Of a stretch of DNA of 64,000 nt, positions 22,201 through 34,282 are shown in pieces. Each line of letters opens with the position of its first letter. Position 1 is the first letter of the stretch. The notes below the pieces were generated by a model, which had not been told where the DNA came from, did not search any database, and saw nothing but the letters and a program-made list of their open reading frames with translations. The DNA comes from Misgurnus anguillicaudatus (lineage: Eukaryota; Chordata; Actinopteri; Cypriniformes; Cobitidae). Position numbers and translations under genes: made by a program. The stretch is taken from NCBI RefSeq assembly GCF_027580225.2, contig NC_073357.2, positions 42,804,001 to 42,868,000 of the forward strand, given 5' to 3'.

Positions 22201-22916
22201 TGTTGCTAGGGTGCTCATATTTGGTTGCTAGGGGCGTGGCTTAATAACTGTAAGGATCCTGAGAGTCTGATTGGATGCCTGAGTAATATGATCCCACCCC
22301 CATGTCTCTATGACAGTGTGATGCAAAGATATCCATCTGTGCATTTTATAATGGCAGTCTATGGGAGATGTTGCTAGGGTACCCAAAATTGTTGCTAGGG
22401 GCGTGGCTTAATAGCTTTGGAGAGATACTGGAAGACTGATTGGATGCCTGAGTAAAATGAGCCCACCCCCATGTCTCTACGCCACTCTAGAATGAAGATA
22501 TTCCTTCTGGGACGTTTTTATTCCCTTATATGGGCGTGCTTCCTGCCCCATTATAAGTCAATGGGAAATTTTGGGGGCCTCTTACACCCCAGGGGTACAG
22601 CTTACACCCCTATGTGATGTATGTTCTTACAGAGCCTGCCAGCCTCTTCAACTGTGATAAGCCACAAGTTTCTACAAATTTCTCGTTCGCAGCTATGACC
22701 CGTCAAAGTTGGTCGTAATGTTAAGTCAATGGAAATTTTGGGGTGTTTGAGCGCCCCGTTTAGGAATTCGGTAGGTCCCATCAGTTAGAAAAGTCATAGC
22801 ATAAATCTACGTACCAGTCTTAAAAGTTTTGTAAAGTTTTGTGGGTGTAGCTTGAAAGCTCTAGGAGGAGTTACAGTCAGAAAAAGTGGGGATCAGAAGA
22901 AGAATAATAATAATAA

Positions 22917-25047
22917 CTAGATAGGTACATTTCCTGAAGAAAATGTGAAGTGGTGCTTGCCGTGGCAAATTTCGGGGGACAAAATCTTCTAATAATGATT
23001 ATTCTCCCAGTTACCAGTAAAACAGTCCAACCCCCGTGTCTCTACGATGTTCTGATGCGGAGATATAAGGCTTTGTTTACTCTGTTGCTAGGATACTGTA
23101 TTTGGTTGCTAGGGAAAATATTGGCATCCCATAGTGATTACACACTGAGTCACAAGTCAAACGGTCCAACCCCCGTGTCTCTACGATGTTCTGATGCGGA
23201 GATATAAGGCTTTGTTTACTCTGTTGCTAGGGTACTGTATTTGGTTGCTAGGGAAAAAATTGGCATCCCATAATGATTACACTCCGAGTCACGCGTCAAA
23301 CGGTCAAACCCCCGTGTCTCTACGATGTTCTGATGCGGAGATATAAGGCTTTGTTTACTCTGTTGCTAGGGTACTGTATTTGGTTGCTAGGGAAAAAATG
23401 GGCATCCCATAATGATTACACTCCGAGTCACGAGTCAAACGGTCCAACCCCCATGTCTCTACGATGTTCTGATGCGGAGATATAAGGCTTTGTTTACTCT
23501 GTTGCTAGGGTACTGTATTTGGTTGCTAGGGAAAAAATTGGCATCCCATAATGATTACACGCCGAGTCACGAGTTAAACGGTCCAACCCCCGTGTCTCTA
23601 CGATGTTCTGATGCGGAGATATAAGGCTTTGTTTACTCTGTTGCTAGGGTACTGTATTTGGTTGCTAGGGAAAAAATTGGCATCCCATAATGATTACACT
23701 CTGAGTTACGAGTCAAACGGTCCAACCCCCGTGTCTCTACGATGTTCTGATGCGGAGATATAAGGCTTTGTTTACTCTGTTGCTAGGGTACTGTATTTGG
23801 TTGCTAGGGAAAAAATTGGCATCCCATAATGATTTCACTCTGAGTCACGAGTCAAACGGTCCAACCCCCGTGTCTGTACGATGTTCTGATGCGGAGATAT
23901 AAGGCTTTGTTTACTCTGTTGCTAGGGTACTGTATTTGGTTGCTAGGGAAAAAATGGCATCCCATAATGATTACACTCTGAGTCACGAGTCAAACGGTCC
24001 AACCCCCATGTCTCTACGATGTTCTGATGCGGAGATATAAGGCTTTGTTTACTCTGTTGCTAGGGTACTGTATTTGGTTGCTAGGGAAAAAATTGGCATC
24101 CCATAATGATTACACTCCGGGTCACGAGTCAAACAGTCCAACCCCCATGTCTCTACGATGTTCTGATGCTGAGATATAAGGCTTTGTTTACTCTGTTGCT
24201 AGGGTACTGTATTTGGTTGCTAGGGAAAAAATTGGCATCCCATAATGATTACACTCCGAGTCACTAGTGAAACGGTCCAACCCCCGTGTCTCTACGATGT
24301 TCTGATGCGGAGATATAACTGTTTGAATTTTATGTTGCTAGGGTGCTCAAAAATGGTTGCTAGGGGCGTGGCTTAATACCTATGTAAGGATCCTGAGAGA
24401 CTGATTGGATGCCTGAGTAAAATGAGCCCACCCCCATGTCTATATGACACTGTGGTGCAAAGATATCCATCTGGGCATTTTATAATGGCAGTCTATGGGA
24501 GATGTTGCTAGGGTGCCCAAAATTGTTGCTAGGGGCGTGGCTTAATAGCTCTGGGATGATCCTGAGGGACTGATTGGATGCCCGAGTGAAATGAGCCCAC
24601 CCACTTATCTCTAGGACACTGTAAAGCAAAGATATCCCATCTGGAACTGTTTTATTCCCTTATATGGGCATGTTTCCTGCCCCATTATAAGTCAATGGGA
24701 ATTTTCGGGTGCCTCTTACACCCCAGGGGTACAACTTACACCCCAATGTCATGTATGTTCTTATAGAGTCTACCACCCTCTTCAAATGTTATAACCAACA
24801 TGTTTCTACAAAATCCTCGAGCGGAGCTATGACCCGTCAAAGTTCGGCGCAATGTTAAGTCAATGGGATTTTTTGGGTGATTTTTTGCCCCCCTTTCGGA
24901 AATCCTGCACCCGATCCCTTATAAAAGTCATAGCACACCTCTCCTCAATAAACCGGTCGATTTGAGCCCTCTTTCATGGGACTACGGCAAACCGTGCGGG
25001 ACGAGTTACGCGCCGAAAAAACGTGCAGACATAAGAATAAAATATAA
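22917..25047 (-). mobile_element. Unit 10, type C Helitron-like element
   Basis: The head (22917-23020) has the ACATTT..AAATGT hairpin and the TTGCC-GT-GGCAA stem. The 139-bp array is about 23020-24330. The tail ends CGCGCCGAAAAAACGTGC, AGACATAAG and AATAAAATATAA, abutting CTAG at 25048. Confidence 0.7.
23020..24330. repeat. 139-bp tandem array of unit 10 (about 9 copies)
   Basis: These are C-subtype copies, mostly with CATCCCATAATGATTACAC linkers. The last copy runs into GATATAACTGTTTGAATTTT, the standard exit from C arrays into the tail. Confidence 0.9.
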
Positions 25048-26969
25048 CTAGATAGAAAAGTTTGTTGACAAACTTTATGTTGGCTTGCCAAAGCGTAGCC
25101 TGTACGTTTAAAAAGGTTTGACAGATGTATAGTTTAGTAGGCTATCTGGCTGTTAGTATGTTTAAGTATGAAGCTAGCCTGATTTAGCATGAAGCTAGCA
25201 TGATTAGCCTGAAGCTAGCATGAAGCTAACATGGTTAACATGAAGCTAGCATCAAGTTAGCATGATTAGCATGAAGATAGCGTGATGCTAACATGAAATA
25301 GCATGAAGCTAGCATGATGCTAACATGAATTAGCATGAAGCTAGCATGATGCTAACATGAATTAGCATGAAGCTAGCATGATGCTAATATGAATTAGCAT
25401 GAAGCTAGCATGATGCTAACATGAATTAGCATGAAGCTAGCATGATGCTAACATGAATTAGCACGAAGTTAGCATGAAGCTAGCATGATGCTAACATGAA
25501 TTAGCATGAAGCTAGCATGATGCTAACATGAATTAGCATCATGCTAACATGAATTAGCATGAAGCTAGCATGATGCTAATATGAATTAGCATGAAGCTAG
25601 CATGATGCTAATATGAATTAGCATGAAGCTAACATGATGCTAACATGAATTAGCATGAAGCTAGCATGATGTTAATATGAATTAGCATGAAGGTAGCATG
25701 ATGCTAACATGAATTAGCATGAAGCTAGCATGATGCTAACATGAATTAACATGAAGCTAACGTGATGCTAACATGAAGCTAACATGATGTTAACATGAAT
25801 TAGCATGAAGCTAGCATGATGCTAACATGAATTAGCATGATGCTAACGTGAATTAGCATGAAGCTAGCATGATGCTAACATGAATTAGCATGAAGTTAGC
25901 ATGTTGCTAACATTAATTAGCATGAAGCTAACATGATGCTAACATGAATTAGCATTAAGCTGGCATGATGCTAACATAAATTAGCATGAAGCTAGCATGA
26001 TGCTAACATGAATTAGCATGAAGTTAGCATGATGCTAACATGAATTTGCATGAAGCTAACATGATGCTAACATGAATAAGCATGAAGTTAGCAAGATTTA
26101 TTATGAAATTAGCATGAAGCTAGCATGAAACTAGCATGAAGCTAGTATGACTTAGCATGAAACTAGCATAAGGCTAACATGACCAAAAGACCCAACCCCC
26201 ATGTCTCTATGATGTTCGGATCCAGAGATATAAGGCTTTGTTTATTATGTTGCCAGGGTGCTCATATTTGGTTGCTAGGGGCGTGGCTTAATACCTCAAT
26301 AAGAATCCTTAGAGACTGATTGGATGCCTGAGTAAAATGAGCCCACCCCCATGTCTCTGTGACACTGTGCTGCAAAGATATCCATCTGGGCATTTTATAA
26401 TGGCCGTCTATGGGAGATGTTGCTAGGGTACCCAAAAATGGTTGCTAGGGGCGTGGCTTAACAGCTATGAGACGATCCAGAGAGACTGATTGGATGCCTG
26501 AGTAAAATGAGCCCACCCCCATGTCTCTATGACACTCTAAAGTGAAGATATTCCATCTGGGACGCTTTTATTCCCTTATATGGGCACGTTCCTTGCCCCA
26601 TTATAAGTCAATGGGGAAATTTGGGTGCCTCTTACACCCCAGGGGTGAGACTTACACCCCAATGTGATGTATGTTCTTACAGAGCCTGCCAGCCTCTTCA
26701 AATGTGGTAACCCACAAGTTTCTACAAATTTCTCGCTTGCAGCTATGACCCGTCAAAGTTTGTCGCAATGTTAAGTCAATGGAAAATTTGGGGTGTTTGA
26801 GCGCCCCGTTTAGGAATTCGGTAGGTCCCATCAGTTAGAAAAGATATAGCATAAATCTACGTACCAGTCTTAAAAGTTTTGTAAAGTTTTGTGGGTGTAG
26901 CTTGAAAGCTCTAGGAGGAGTTACTGTTAGAAAAAGTGTGGACCAGAAGAATAATAATAATAATAATAA
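25048..26969 (-). mobile_element. Unit 11, type B Helitron-like element
   Basis: The head (25048-25167) carries the TTGA-loop hairpin and AAAGCGTAGCCTGTACG, as in unit 7. The core is 25168-26181. The tail (26182-26969) is B-like on its left half but ends with the GCGCCCCGTTTAGGAATTC / CTAGGAGGAGTTACTG form seen in units 8, 9 and 16, so the tail is also mosaic. It closes with (AAT)n at 26950-26969. Confidence 0.7.
25168..26181. repeat. TAGCATGA/TAACATGA tandem core of unit 11
   Basis: The period is about 32 bp over about 1.0 kb, with several monomers shortened by loss of an AGCTAGCATGA segment. The diverged edge is at about 26085-26181. Confidence 0.9.
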
Positions 26970-27048
26970 CTAGATGAGGTTAAAGTTTGTGAACAAACTT
27001 TATGTTGGCTTGAGAAAGCCTAGTCTGAGAGTAATAGATGGAGCTGCA

Positions 27049-27752
27049 GTTGGGGCAGTTAAGTTAGTTGGGGCAGATGGGTTAGTTGGGGCAGAATTGG
27101 GCAGTTGGGGCAAAATGGGGCAGATGGGGCATTAGTGGCAGATGGGGCATTTAGGGTAGTTGGGGCATTTGGGGCAGAATTGGATAATTGGGGCATTTAG
27201 GGCAGTTGGGGCATTTAGAGCAGTTGGGGCATTTAGGGCAGTTGGGGCAGAATGGGGCAGATGAGGCAGTTGGGGCATTTGAGGCATTTAGGGCAGTTGG
27301 GGCATTTAGGGCAGTTTGGGCAGAATGGGGCAGATGAGGCATTTAGGGCATTTGGGGCAGATGAGGCATTTGGGGCAGAATTGGGTAGTTGGGGCAGATG
27401 GGGCATTTGGGGCAGATGGGGCATTTAGGGCAGTTGGGGCAGAATTGGGTGTTTGGGGCAAATGGGGCATTTAGGGTAGTTGGGGCATTTGGGGCAGAAT
27501 TGAGTAGTTGGGGCATTTGGGGTAGATCGGGCATTTAGGGCAGTTTGGGCAGAATGGGGCAGATGAGGCATTTGGGGCAGAATGGGGCAGATGAGGCATT
27601 TGGGGCAGAATGGGGCAGTTGGGGCAGATGAGGCATTTGGGGCAGATGAGGCATTTGGAGCAGAATTGGCCAGTTGGGGCAATTGGGGCAATATGGGGTG
27701 GTTGGGGCATATGTGGCATTTGGGGCAGAATGGGGCATTTAGGGCAGTTGGG
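27049..27752. repeat. GGGGCA minisatellite
   Basis: This is a tandem array with a subunit of about 8-9 bp (TTGGGGCAG, ATGGGGCAG, TTTAGGGCA), often grouped as about 18 bp. Runs of GGGG or GGG every few bases on the plus strand give strong potential for G-quadruplexes. Proline/cysteine-rich open frames on the minus strand (MPHLPQMPQLP type) are translations of this repeat and not genes. Confidence 0.9.
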
Positions 27753-27759
27753 ATATTTA

Positions 27760-27893
27760 TGTTTGTGTTTGTGTGAGTATGATTGGGTGTGTAATATTGT
27801 GTTTGTGTGTAATATTGTGTTTGTGTGTGTAATTTTGTGGTTGTGTGTGTAATTTTGTGGTTGTGTGTGGTTGTGTGTCTGTGCGTGTCTGTC

Positions 27894-27931
<38 letters not shown>

Positions 27932-28146
27932 TGTGACAGTATGTTATATATAATTTTGTGTTTGTGTGTGTGTGTGTAGTTGTGTGTGTGTGTGTGTGTG
28001 TCTGTGTGTGGTTGTGTGTGTGTGTGTGAGTCTGTGTTTTTGTGACAGTATGTTATATATAATTTTGTGTTTGTGTGTGTAATTGTGTGTCTGTGTGTAG
28101 TTGTGTGTCTATGTGTATTTGTGTGTGGTTGTGTGTCTGTGTGTGG

Positions 28147-28180
<34 letters not shown>

Positions 28181-28285
28181 ATGTCTGTGTTTTTGTGACA
28201 GTATGTTATATATAATTTTGTGTTTGTGTGTGTAATTGTGTGTGTGTCTGTGTGTAGTTGTGTGTCTGTGTGTAGTTGTGTGTGG

Positions 28286-28323
<38 letters not shown>

Positions 28324-28335
28324 TTGTGTTTGTCT
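27760..28335. repeat. GT-rich microsatellite block with an inner repeat
   Basis: Long (GT)n runs are interrupted three times by the same segment, TTTTTGTGACAGTATG followed by TTATATATAATTTTGTG, at about 27929, 28037 and 28191. This gives a higher-order repeat of about 110-155 bp. The histidine/threonine-rich open frames on the minus strand are shadows of (CA)n. Confidence 0.9.
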
Positions 28336-28650
28336 GTGCTATTGAGTGAGTTTTGTGAGACAGAGATAGATTGAGAGAGGTTGAGAGATGAGGTACTGTC
28401 TTTGTATGAGTGAGAGTTGACAGTTAGAATTTGAAAATAAACACTCAGCCTAAACATTCTATGAATGTAAGTCTATGGGACTTTTTTGGGACGTTTGATC
28501 GGACGGTTTAGGAGAACCGTAAGTCCGATCGCTTAGAAAAGATATAGCAACTCAAGTCAGATCAGACTGAAGGTCTGTACAAAGTTTGGTGTGTGTAGCT
28601 TAAAAGCTCTAGGAGGAGTAGGAGTTAGAAATTTTAGTCTCAGAAGAAAA

Positions 28651-28756
28651 AGAATAATAATAAGTTTAAGTGCAACAACAGTATGTTGGCTTTCTCAAGC
28701 CAACATAATAAGCTTAGATCGAAGAACAGTATGTTGGCTTTGTCAAGCCAACATAA
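28651..28756 (-). repeat. Two orphan hairpin modules (T type)
   Basis: The hairpins are at 28682-28707 (loop TTCT region) and 28730-28755, with arms TATGTTGGCTT and AAGCCAACATA. The second module has the variant leader AAGCTTAGATCGAAGAACAG, shared with the first module at 38071-38117. The second hairpin is followed at once by ACTAG of unit 13. Confidence 0.85.
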
Positions 28757-31700
28757 CTAGATAGGTACATTTCCTGAAGAAAATGTGAAGTGGTGCTTGC
28801 CGTGGCAAAATTCTGGGGGCAATGTATGATTATACTCAGAGTCACGAGTCAAACGGTCCAACCCCCGTGTCTCTACGATGTTCTGTTGTGGAGATATAAG
28901 GCTTTGTTTATTGAAGGTAGTATGATTACCATGAAGCTAGCATGATGTTAGCATAATTAACGTGAAGGTAGTATGATGTTAACATGATTAGCATGAAGCT
29001 AGCATAAAGCGAACATCATTAGCATGAAGCTAACATGATGTTAATATGATTAGCATGAAGTTAGCATGATGTTAGCATGATTATCAGGAAGTTGGCATGA
29101 TGTTAGCATGATTAGCATGAAGTTAGCATGAAGTTAGCATGAAGTTAGCATGAAGTTAGCATGAAGCTAGCATGAAGCTAGCATGAAGCTAGCATGAAGC
29201 TAGCATGAAGCTAACATGATTAGCATGAAGCTAGCATGATAAGCATGAAGCTAGCATGATTAGCATGATGTTAGCATGATTAGCATGAAGTTAGTATGAA
29301 GCTAGCATGAAGCTAACATGATTAGCATGAAGCTAGCATGATTAGCATGAAGCTAGCATGAAGCTAACATGATTAGCATGAAGCTAGCATGAAGCTAGCA
29401 TGAAGCTAACATGATTAGCATGAAGTTAGCATGAAGCTAGCATGAAGCTAACATGATTAGCATGAAGCTAGCATGATAAACATGAAGCTAGCATGATTAG
29501 CATGATGTTAGCATGATTAGCATGAAGTTAGCATGAAGCTAGCATGAAGCTAACATGATTAGCATGAAGCTAGCATGATTAGCATGAAGCTAGCATGAAG
29601 CTAACATGATTAGCATGAAGCTAGCATGAAGCTAGCATGAAGCTAACATGATTAGCATGAAGTTAGCATGAAGCTAGCATTAAGCTAGCATGATTAGCAT
29701 GAAGCTAGCATGAAGCTAACATGATTAGCATGAAGCTAGCATGATTAGCATGAAGCTAGCATGATTAGCATGATTAGCATGATGTTAGCATGATTAGCAT
29801 TGTGTTAGCATTGTGTTAGCATGAAGCTAACATGATTAGCATGAAGTTAGCATGAAGCTAGCATGAAGCTAGCATGATTAGCATGAAGCTAGCATGAAGC
29901 TAACATGATTAGCATGAAGCTAGCATGAAGCTAGCATGATTAGCATGAAGCTAGCATGATTAGCATGAAGCTAGCATGATTAGCATGAAGCTAGCATGAT
30001 GTTAGCATGATGTTAGCATGATGTTAGCATGAAGCTAGCATGATTAGCATGAAGCTAGCATGAAGCTAGCATGATTAGCATGAAGCTAGCATGAAGCTAG
30101 CATGATTAGCATGAAGCTAGCATGATTAGCATGAAGCTAGCATGATTAGCATGAAGCTAGCATGATGTTAGCATGATGTTAGCATGATGTTAGCATGATG
30201 TTAGCATGATTAGCATGAAGCTAGCATGAAGCTAGCATGAAGCTAACATGAAGTTAGCATGATTAGCATAAAGCTAGCATGAAGCTAACATGATTAGCAT
30301 GAAGCTAGCATGATTAGCATGAAGCTAGCATGATGTTAGCATGATGTTAGCATGATGTTAGCATGAAGCTAGCATGATTAGCATGAAGCTAGCATGAAGC
30401 TAGCATGATTAGCATGAAGCTAGCATGAAGCTAGCATGATTAGCATGAAGCTAGCATGATTAGCATGAAGCTAGCATGATTAGCATGAAGCTAGCATGAT
30501 GTTAGCATGATGTTAGCATGATGTTAGCATGATGTTAGCATGATGTTAGCATGATTAGCATGAAGCTAGCATGAAGCTAGCATGAAGCTAACATGAAGTT
30601 AGCATGATTAGCATAAAGCTAGCATGAAGCTAACATGATTAGCATGAGGCTAGCATGATTAGCATGATGTTAGCATGATTAGCATGAAGTTAGCATGATG
30701 TTAGAATGATTAGCATAAAGATAGCATGATGTTAGCATGATTAGCATGAAGCTAGCATGATGTTAGCATGATTAGCAAGAAGTTAACATGAAGTTAGCAT
30801 GAAGCTAGCATGATTTAATGTGAAGTTAGCAAGATTTATTATGAAATTAGCATTAAGCTAGCATGAAACTAGCATGAAGCTAGTATGACTTAGCATTAAG
30901 CTAGCATGAAGCTAACATGACCCAAAGACCCAACCCCCATGTCTCTATGATGTTCGGATCCAGAGATATAAGGCTTTGTTTATTCGGTTGCTAGGGTGCT
31001 CATATTTGGTTGCTAGGGGCGTGGCTTGGGAGTGGCCAATGATGTGGCCAGTTATTACACTCCGAGTCACAAGTAAAACGGTCCAACCCCCGTGTCTCTA
31101 CGATGTTCTGATGTCGAGATATAACTGTTTAAATGTTATGTTGCTAGGGTGCTCAAAAGTGGTTGCTAGGGGCGTGGCTTAATACCTCAATAAGGATCCT
31201 GAGAGACTGATTGGATGTCTGGGTAAAATGAGCCCACCCCCAAGTCTCTATGACACTGTGCTGCAAAGATATCCATCCTGGCATTTTATAATGGCAGTCT
31301 ATGGGAGATGTTGCTAGGGTGCCAAAAATTGTTGCTAGGGGCGTGGCTTAATAGCTCTGGGATGAGTCTGAGAGACTGATTGGATGCCCGAGTAAAATGA
31401 GCCCACCCACTTATCTCTACGACACTGTAAAGCAAAGATATCCCATCTGGAACGGTTTTATTCCCTTATATGGGCGTGTTTCCTGCCCCATTATAAGTCA
31501 ATGGGGCACTTTTGGGCACCTCTTACACCCCAGGGGTACAACTTACACCCCATTGTGATCCATGTTCTTACAGAGCCTAACACCCTCTTCAAATGTTGTA
31601 ACCCACATGTTTCTACAAAATTCTCGAGCGGAGCTATGACTCGTCAAAGTTGGGCGCAATGTTAAGTCAATGGGATTTTTCGGGTGGTTTTTCGCCCCCC

Positions 31701-31868
31701 TTTCGGAAATCCTGCACCCGATCGCTTATAAAAGTCATAGCACACCTCTCCTCAATAAGCCGGTCGATTTGAGCCCTATTTCATGGGTCTACGACAAAGC
31801 GTGCGGGACGAGTTACGCGCCGAAAAAAGTGTCCAGAAAAAGAAGAATAATAATAATTATAATAATAA
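28757..31868 (-). mobile_element. Unit 13, type D chimera: C head on a long TAGCATGA core
   Basis: It is nearly identical to unit 5 in the head (28757-28910), the breakpoint (CTTTGTTTAT to TGAAGGTAG) and the tail (30921-31868), but its core is about 2.0 kb against 1.2 kb. The tail keeps the private CCAAGTCTCTATG and CATCCTGGCATTTT forms. It lacks the orphan hairpin module that follows unit 5 and ends AATTATAATAATAA before CTAG. Confidence 0.7.
28911..30920. repeat. TAGCATGA tandem core of unit 13 (expanded)
   Basis: This is the longest TAGCATGA array here, with irregular order of AGC, T and TGT linkers. Blocks of several hundred bases repeat within it: the stretch at about 29261-29460 resembles 29500-29660, and 29995-30200 resembles 30340-30560. 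The extra 0.8 kb relative to unit 5 therefore looks like internal duplication. Confidence 0.9.
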
Positions 31869-34282
31869 CTAGATAGGTACATTTCCTGAAGAAAATGTGA
31901 GTGGTGCTTGCCGTGGCAAAATTCTGGGTAACATATATGATTATACTCCAAGCCAAAAGTAAAACGATCCAACTCCCGTGTCTCTACGATGTTCTGATGC
32001 AGAGATATAAAGCTATGTTTATCCGGTTGCTAGGGTACTGTATTTGGTTGCTAGGGAAAAAATGGCCATCCACTAGTGATTACCCTCCGAGTCACGAGTC
32101 AAACGGTCCAACCCCCGTGTCTCTACGATGTTCTGATGCGGAGATATAAGGCTTTGTTTACTCTGTTGCTAGGGTACTGTATTTGGTTGCTAGGGAAAAA
32201 ATGGGATACCATAATGGTTAAACACCGAGTCACGTGTCAAACGGTCCAACCCCTGTGTCTCTACGATGTTCTGATGTGGAGATATAAGGCTTTGTTTACT
32301 CTGTTGCTAGGGTACTGTATTTGGTTGCTAGGGAAAAAATTGGCATCCCATAATGATTACACTCTGAGTCACGAGTCAAACGGTCCAACACCTGTGTCTC
32401 TACGATGTTCTGATGCCGAGATATAAGGCTTTGTTTACTCTGTTGCTAGGGTACTGTATTTGGTTGCTAGGGAAAAAATTGGCATCCCATAATGATTACA
32501 CTCTGAGTCATGAGTCATACGGTCCAACCCCCATGTCTCTACGACGTTCTGATGCGGAGATATAAGGCTTTGTTTACTCTGTTGCTAGGGTACTGTATTT
32601 GGTTGCTAGGGAAAAAATTGGCATCCCATAATGATTACACTCTGAGTCATTAGTCATACGGTCCAACCCCCGTGTCTCTACGACGTTCTGATGCGGAGAT
32701 ATAAGGCTTTGTTTACTCTGTTGCTAGGGTATTGTATTTGGTTGCTAGGGAAAAAATTGGCATCCCATAATGATTACACTCTGAGTCACGAGTCAAACGG
32801 TCCAACCCCCGTGTCTCTACGATGTTCTGATGCGGAGATATAAGGCTTTGTTTACTCTGTTGCTAGGGTACTGTATTTGGTTGCTAGGGAAAAAATTGGC
32901 ATCCACTAGTGATTACCCGCCAAGTCATGAGTCAAGCGGTCCAAACCCTGTGTCTCTACGATGTTCTGATGCGGAGATATAAGGCTTTGTTTACTCTGTT
33001 GCTAGGGTACTGTATTTGGTTGCTAGGGAAAAAATGGCATCCACTAGTGATTACGCGCCGAGTCACAAGTCAAACGGTCCAACCCCCGTGTCTCTACAAT
33101 GTTCTGATGCGGAGATATAAGGCTTTGTTTACTCTGTTGCTAGGGTACTGTATTTGGTTGCTAGGGAAAAAAATGCCATCCACTAGTGATTACCCTCCGA
33201 GTCACGAGTCAAACGGTCCAACCCCCGTGTCTCTACGATGTTCTGATGCGGAGATATGAGGCTTTGTTTACTCTGTTGCTAGGGTACTGTATTTGGTTGC
33301 TAGGGAAAAAATTGGCATCCCATAGTGATTACACTCTGAGTCACGAGTCAAACGGTCCAACCCCCGTGTCTCTACGATGTTCTGATGCGGAGATATAAGG
33401 CTTTGTTTATTCGGTTGCTAGGGTGCTCAAATTTGGTTGCTAGGGGCGTGGCTTGGGAGTGGCCAATTATGTGCCCAATTGTTACACCCCTAGTCACAAG
33501 TAAAACGGTCCAACCCCCGTGTCTCTACGATGTTCTGATGCCGAGATATAACTGTTTGAATTTTATGTTGCTAGGGTGCTCAAAAGTGGTTGCTAGGGGC
33601 GTGGCTTAGTAAGTCTTTATGGATCCTGAGAGACTGATTGGATGCCTGAGTAAAATGAGCCCACCCCCATGTCTCTATGACACTGTGGTGCAAAGATATC
33701 CATCTGGGCATTTTATAATGGCAGTCTATGGGAGATGTTGCTAGGGTACCCAAAATTGTTGCTAGGGGCGTGGCTTAATAGATCTGAGATGATCCTGAGG
33801 GACTGATTGGATGCCCGAGTAAAATGAGCCCACCCCCTTGTCCCTACGAAGCTGCAATGCGAAGATATCCCATCAGGAAAATTTGTATTCCCTTATATGG
33901 GCGTGTTCCTTGCCCCATTGACTTTTCATTAGGGCACTTTTGGGAGCCTCTTACACCCCAGGGGTACAGCTTACACCCCAATGTGATGTATGTTCTTACA
34001 GAGCCTACCACCCTCTGTAAATGTTGTAACCCACATGTTTCTACAAAATCCACGAGCGGAGCTATGACCCGTCAAAGTTGGGCCCAATGTTAAGTCAATG
34101 GGATTTTTCGGGTGGTTTTACGCCCCCCTTTCGGAAATCCTGCACCCGATCCCTTATAAAAGTCATAGCACACCTCTCCTCAATAATCCGGTCAATTTGA
34201 GCCCTCTTTCATGGCTCTACGACAAAGCGTGCGGGACGAGTTACGCGCCGAAAAAGTGTCCGGATGTAAGAATAAAATATAA
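31869..34282 (-). mobile_element. Unit 14, type C Helitron-like element
   Basis: The head (31869-31965) has the C hairpins. The 139-bp array is about 31965-33412. The tail begins GTGCTCAAATTTGG, GGGGCGTGGCTTGGGAGTGG and contains the CTTGTCCCTACGAAGCTGC variant also seen in unit 24. It ends AAGTGTCCGGATGTAAG and AATAAAATATAA. Confidence 0.7.
31965..33412. repeat. 139-bp tandem array of unit 14 (about 10 copies)
   Basis: These are C-subtype copies with two linker forms, CATCCACTAGTGATTAC and CATCCCATAATGATTAC, in separate runs. That suggests local homogenisation of neighbours. Confidence 0.9.

Larger units (their letters stand above)
18473..22916 (-). mobile_element. Unit 9, fusion of a C unit and a C' unit
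   Basis: At 4.4 kb this is the longest unit. A C head (18473-18580) leads into array I (18580-20158, C subtype) and a complete C tail to about 21000 (GGGACGAGTTACGCGCCGA). Where the AAT tract and next CTAG head should stand, the sequence jumps straight into the middle of a C'-type 139-bp array (21001-22200), followed by a second tail (22201-22916) matching that of unit 8. The junction removed one AAT tract, one head and part of an array, so two units now read as one. Confidence 0.75.
26970..28756 (-). mobile_element. Unit 12, type V: A/B-like ends around a GGGGCA/GT core
   Basis: The head (26970-27048) starts CTAGATGAGGTT, with hairpin AAAGTTTG-TGAA-CAAACTTT and stem GGCTT-GAGA-AAGCC. Its loops and spacer (8 nt) differ from A and B, while both stems are intact. 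The core is a GGGGCA minisatellite (27049-27752) then a GT-rich block (27760-28335), unrelated to any other unit. The tail is short (about 28336-28650) but keeps AAAAGATATAGCA, CAGACTGAAGGTCTGT, TAGCTTAAAAGCTCTAGGAG and CAGAAGAAAAAGAATAATAA. Two T-type orphan hairpins follow. It shows that the ends define the family and the core is replaceable. Confidence 0.7.

Noticed and set aside
27151..27738. Proline/cysteine-rich minus-strand frames (MPHLPQMPQLP type)
   Set aside because: Pure translation of the GGGGCA minisatellite in several overlapping frames.
27757..28457. 141-codon histidine/threonine frame
   Set aside because: Shadow of the (CA)n strand of the GT microsatellite.
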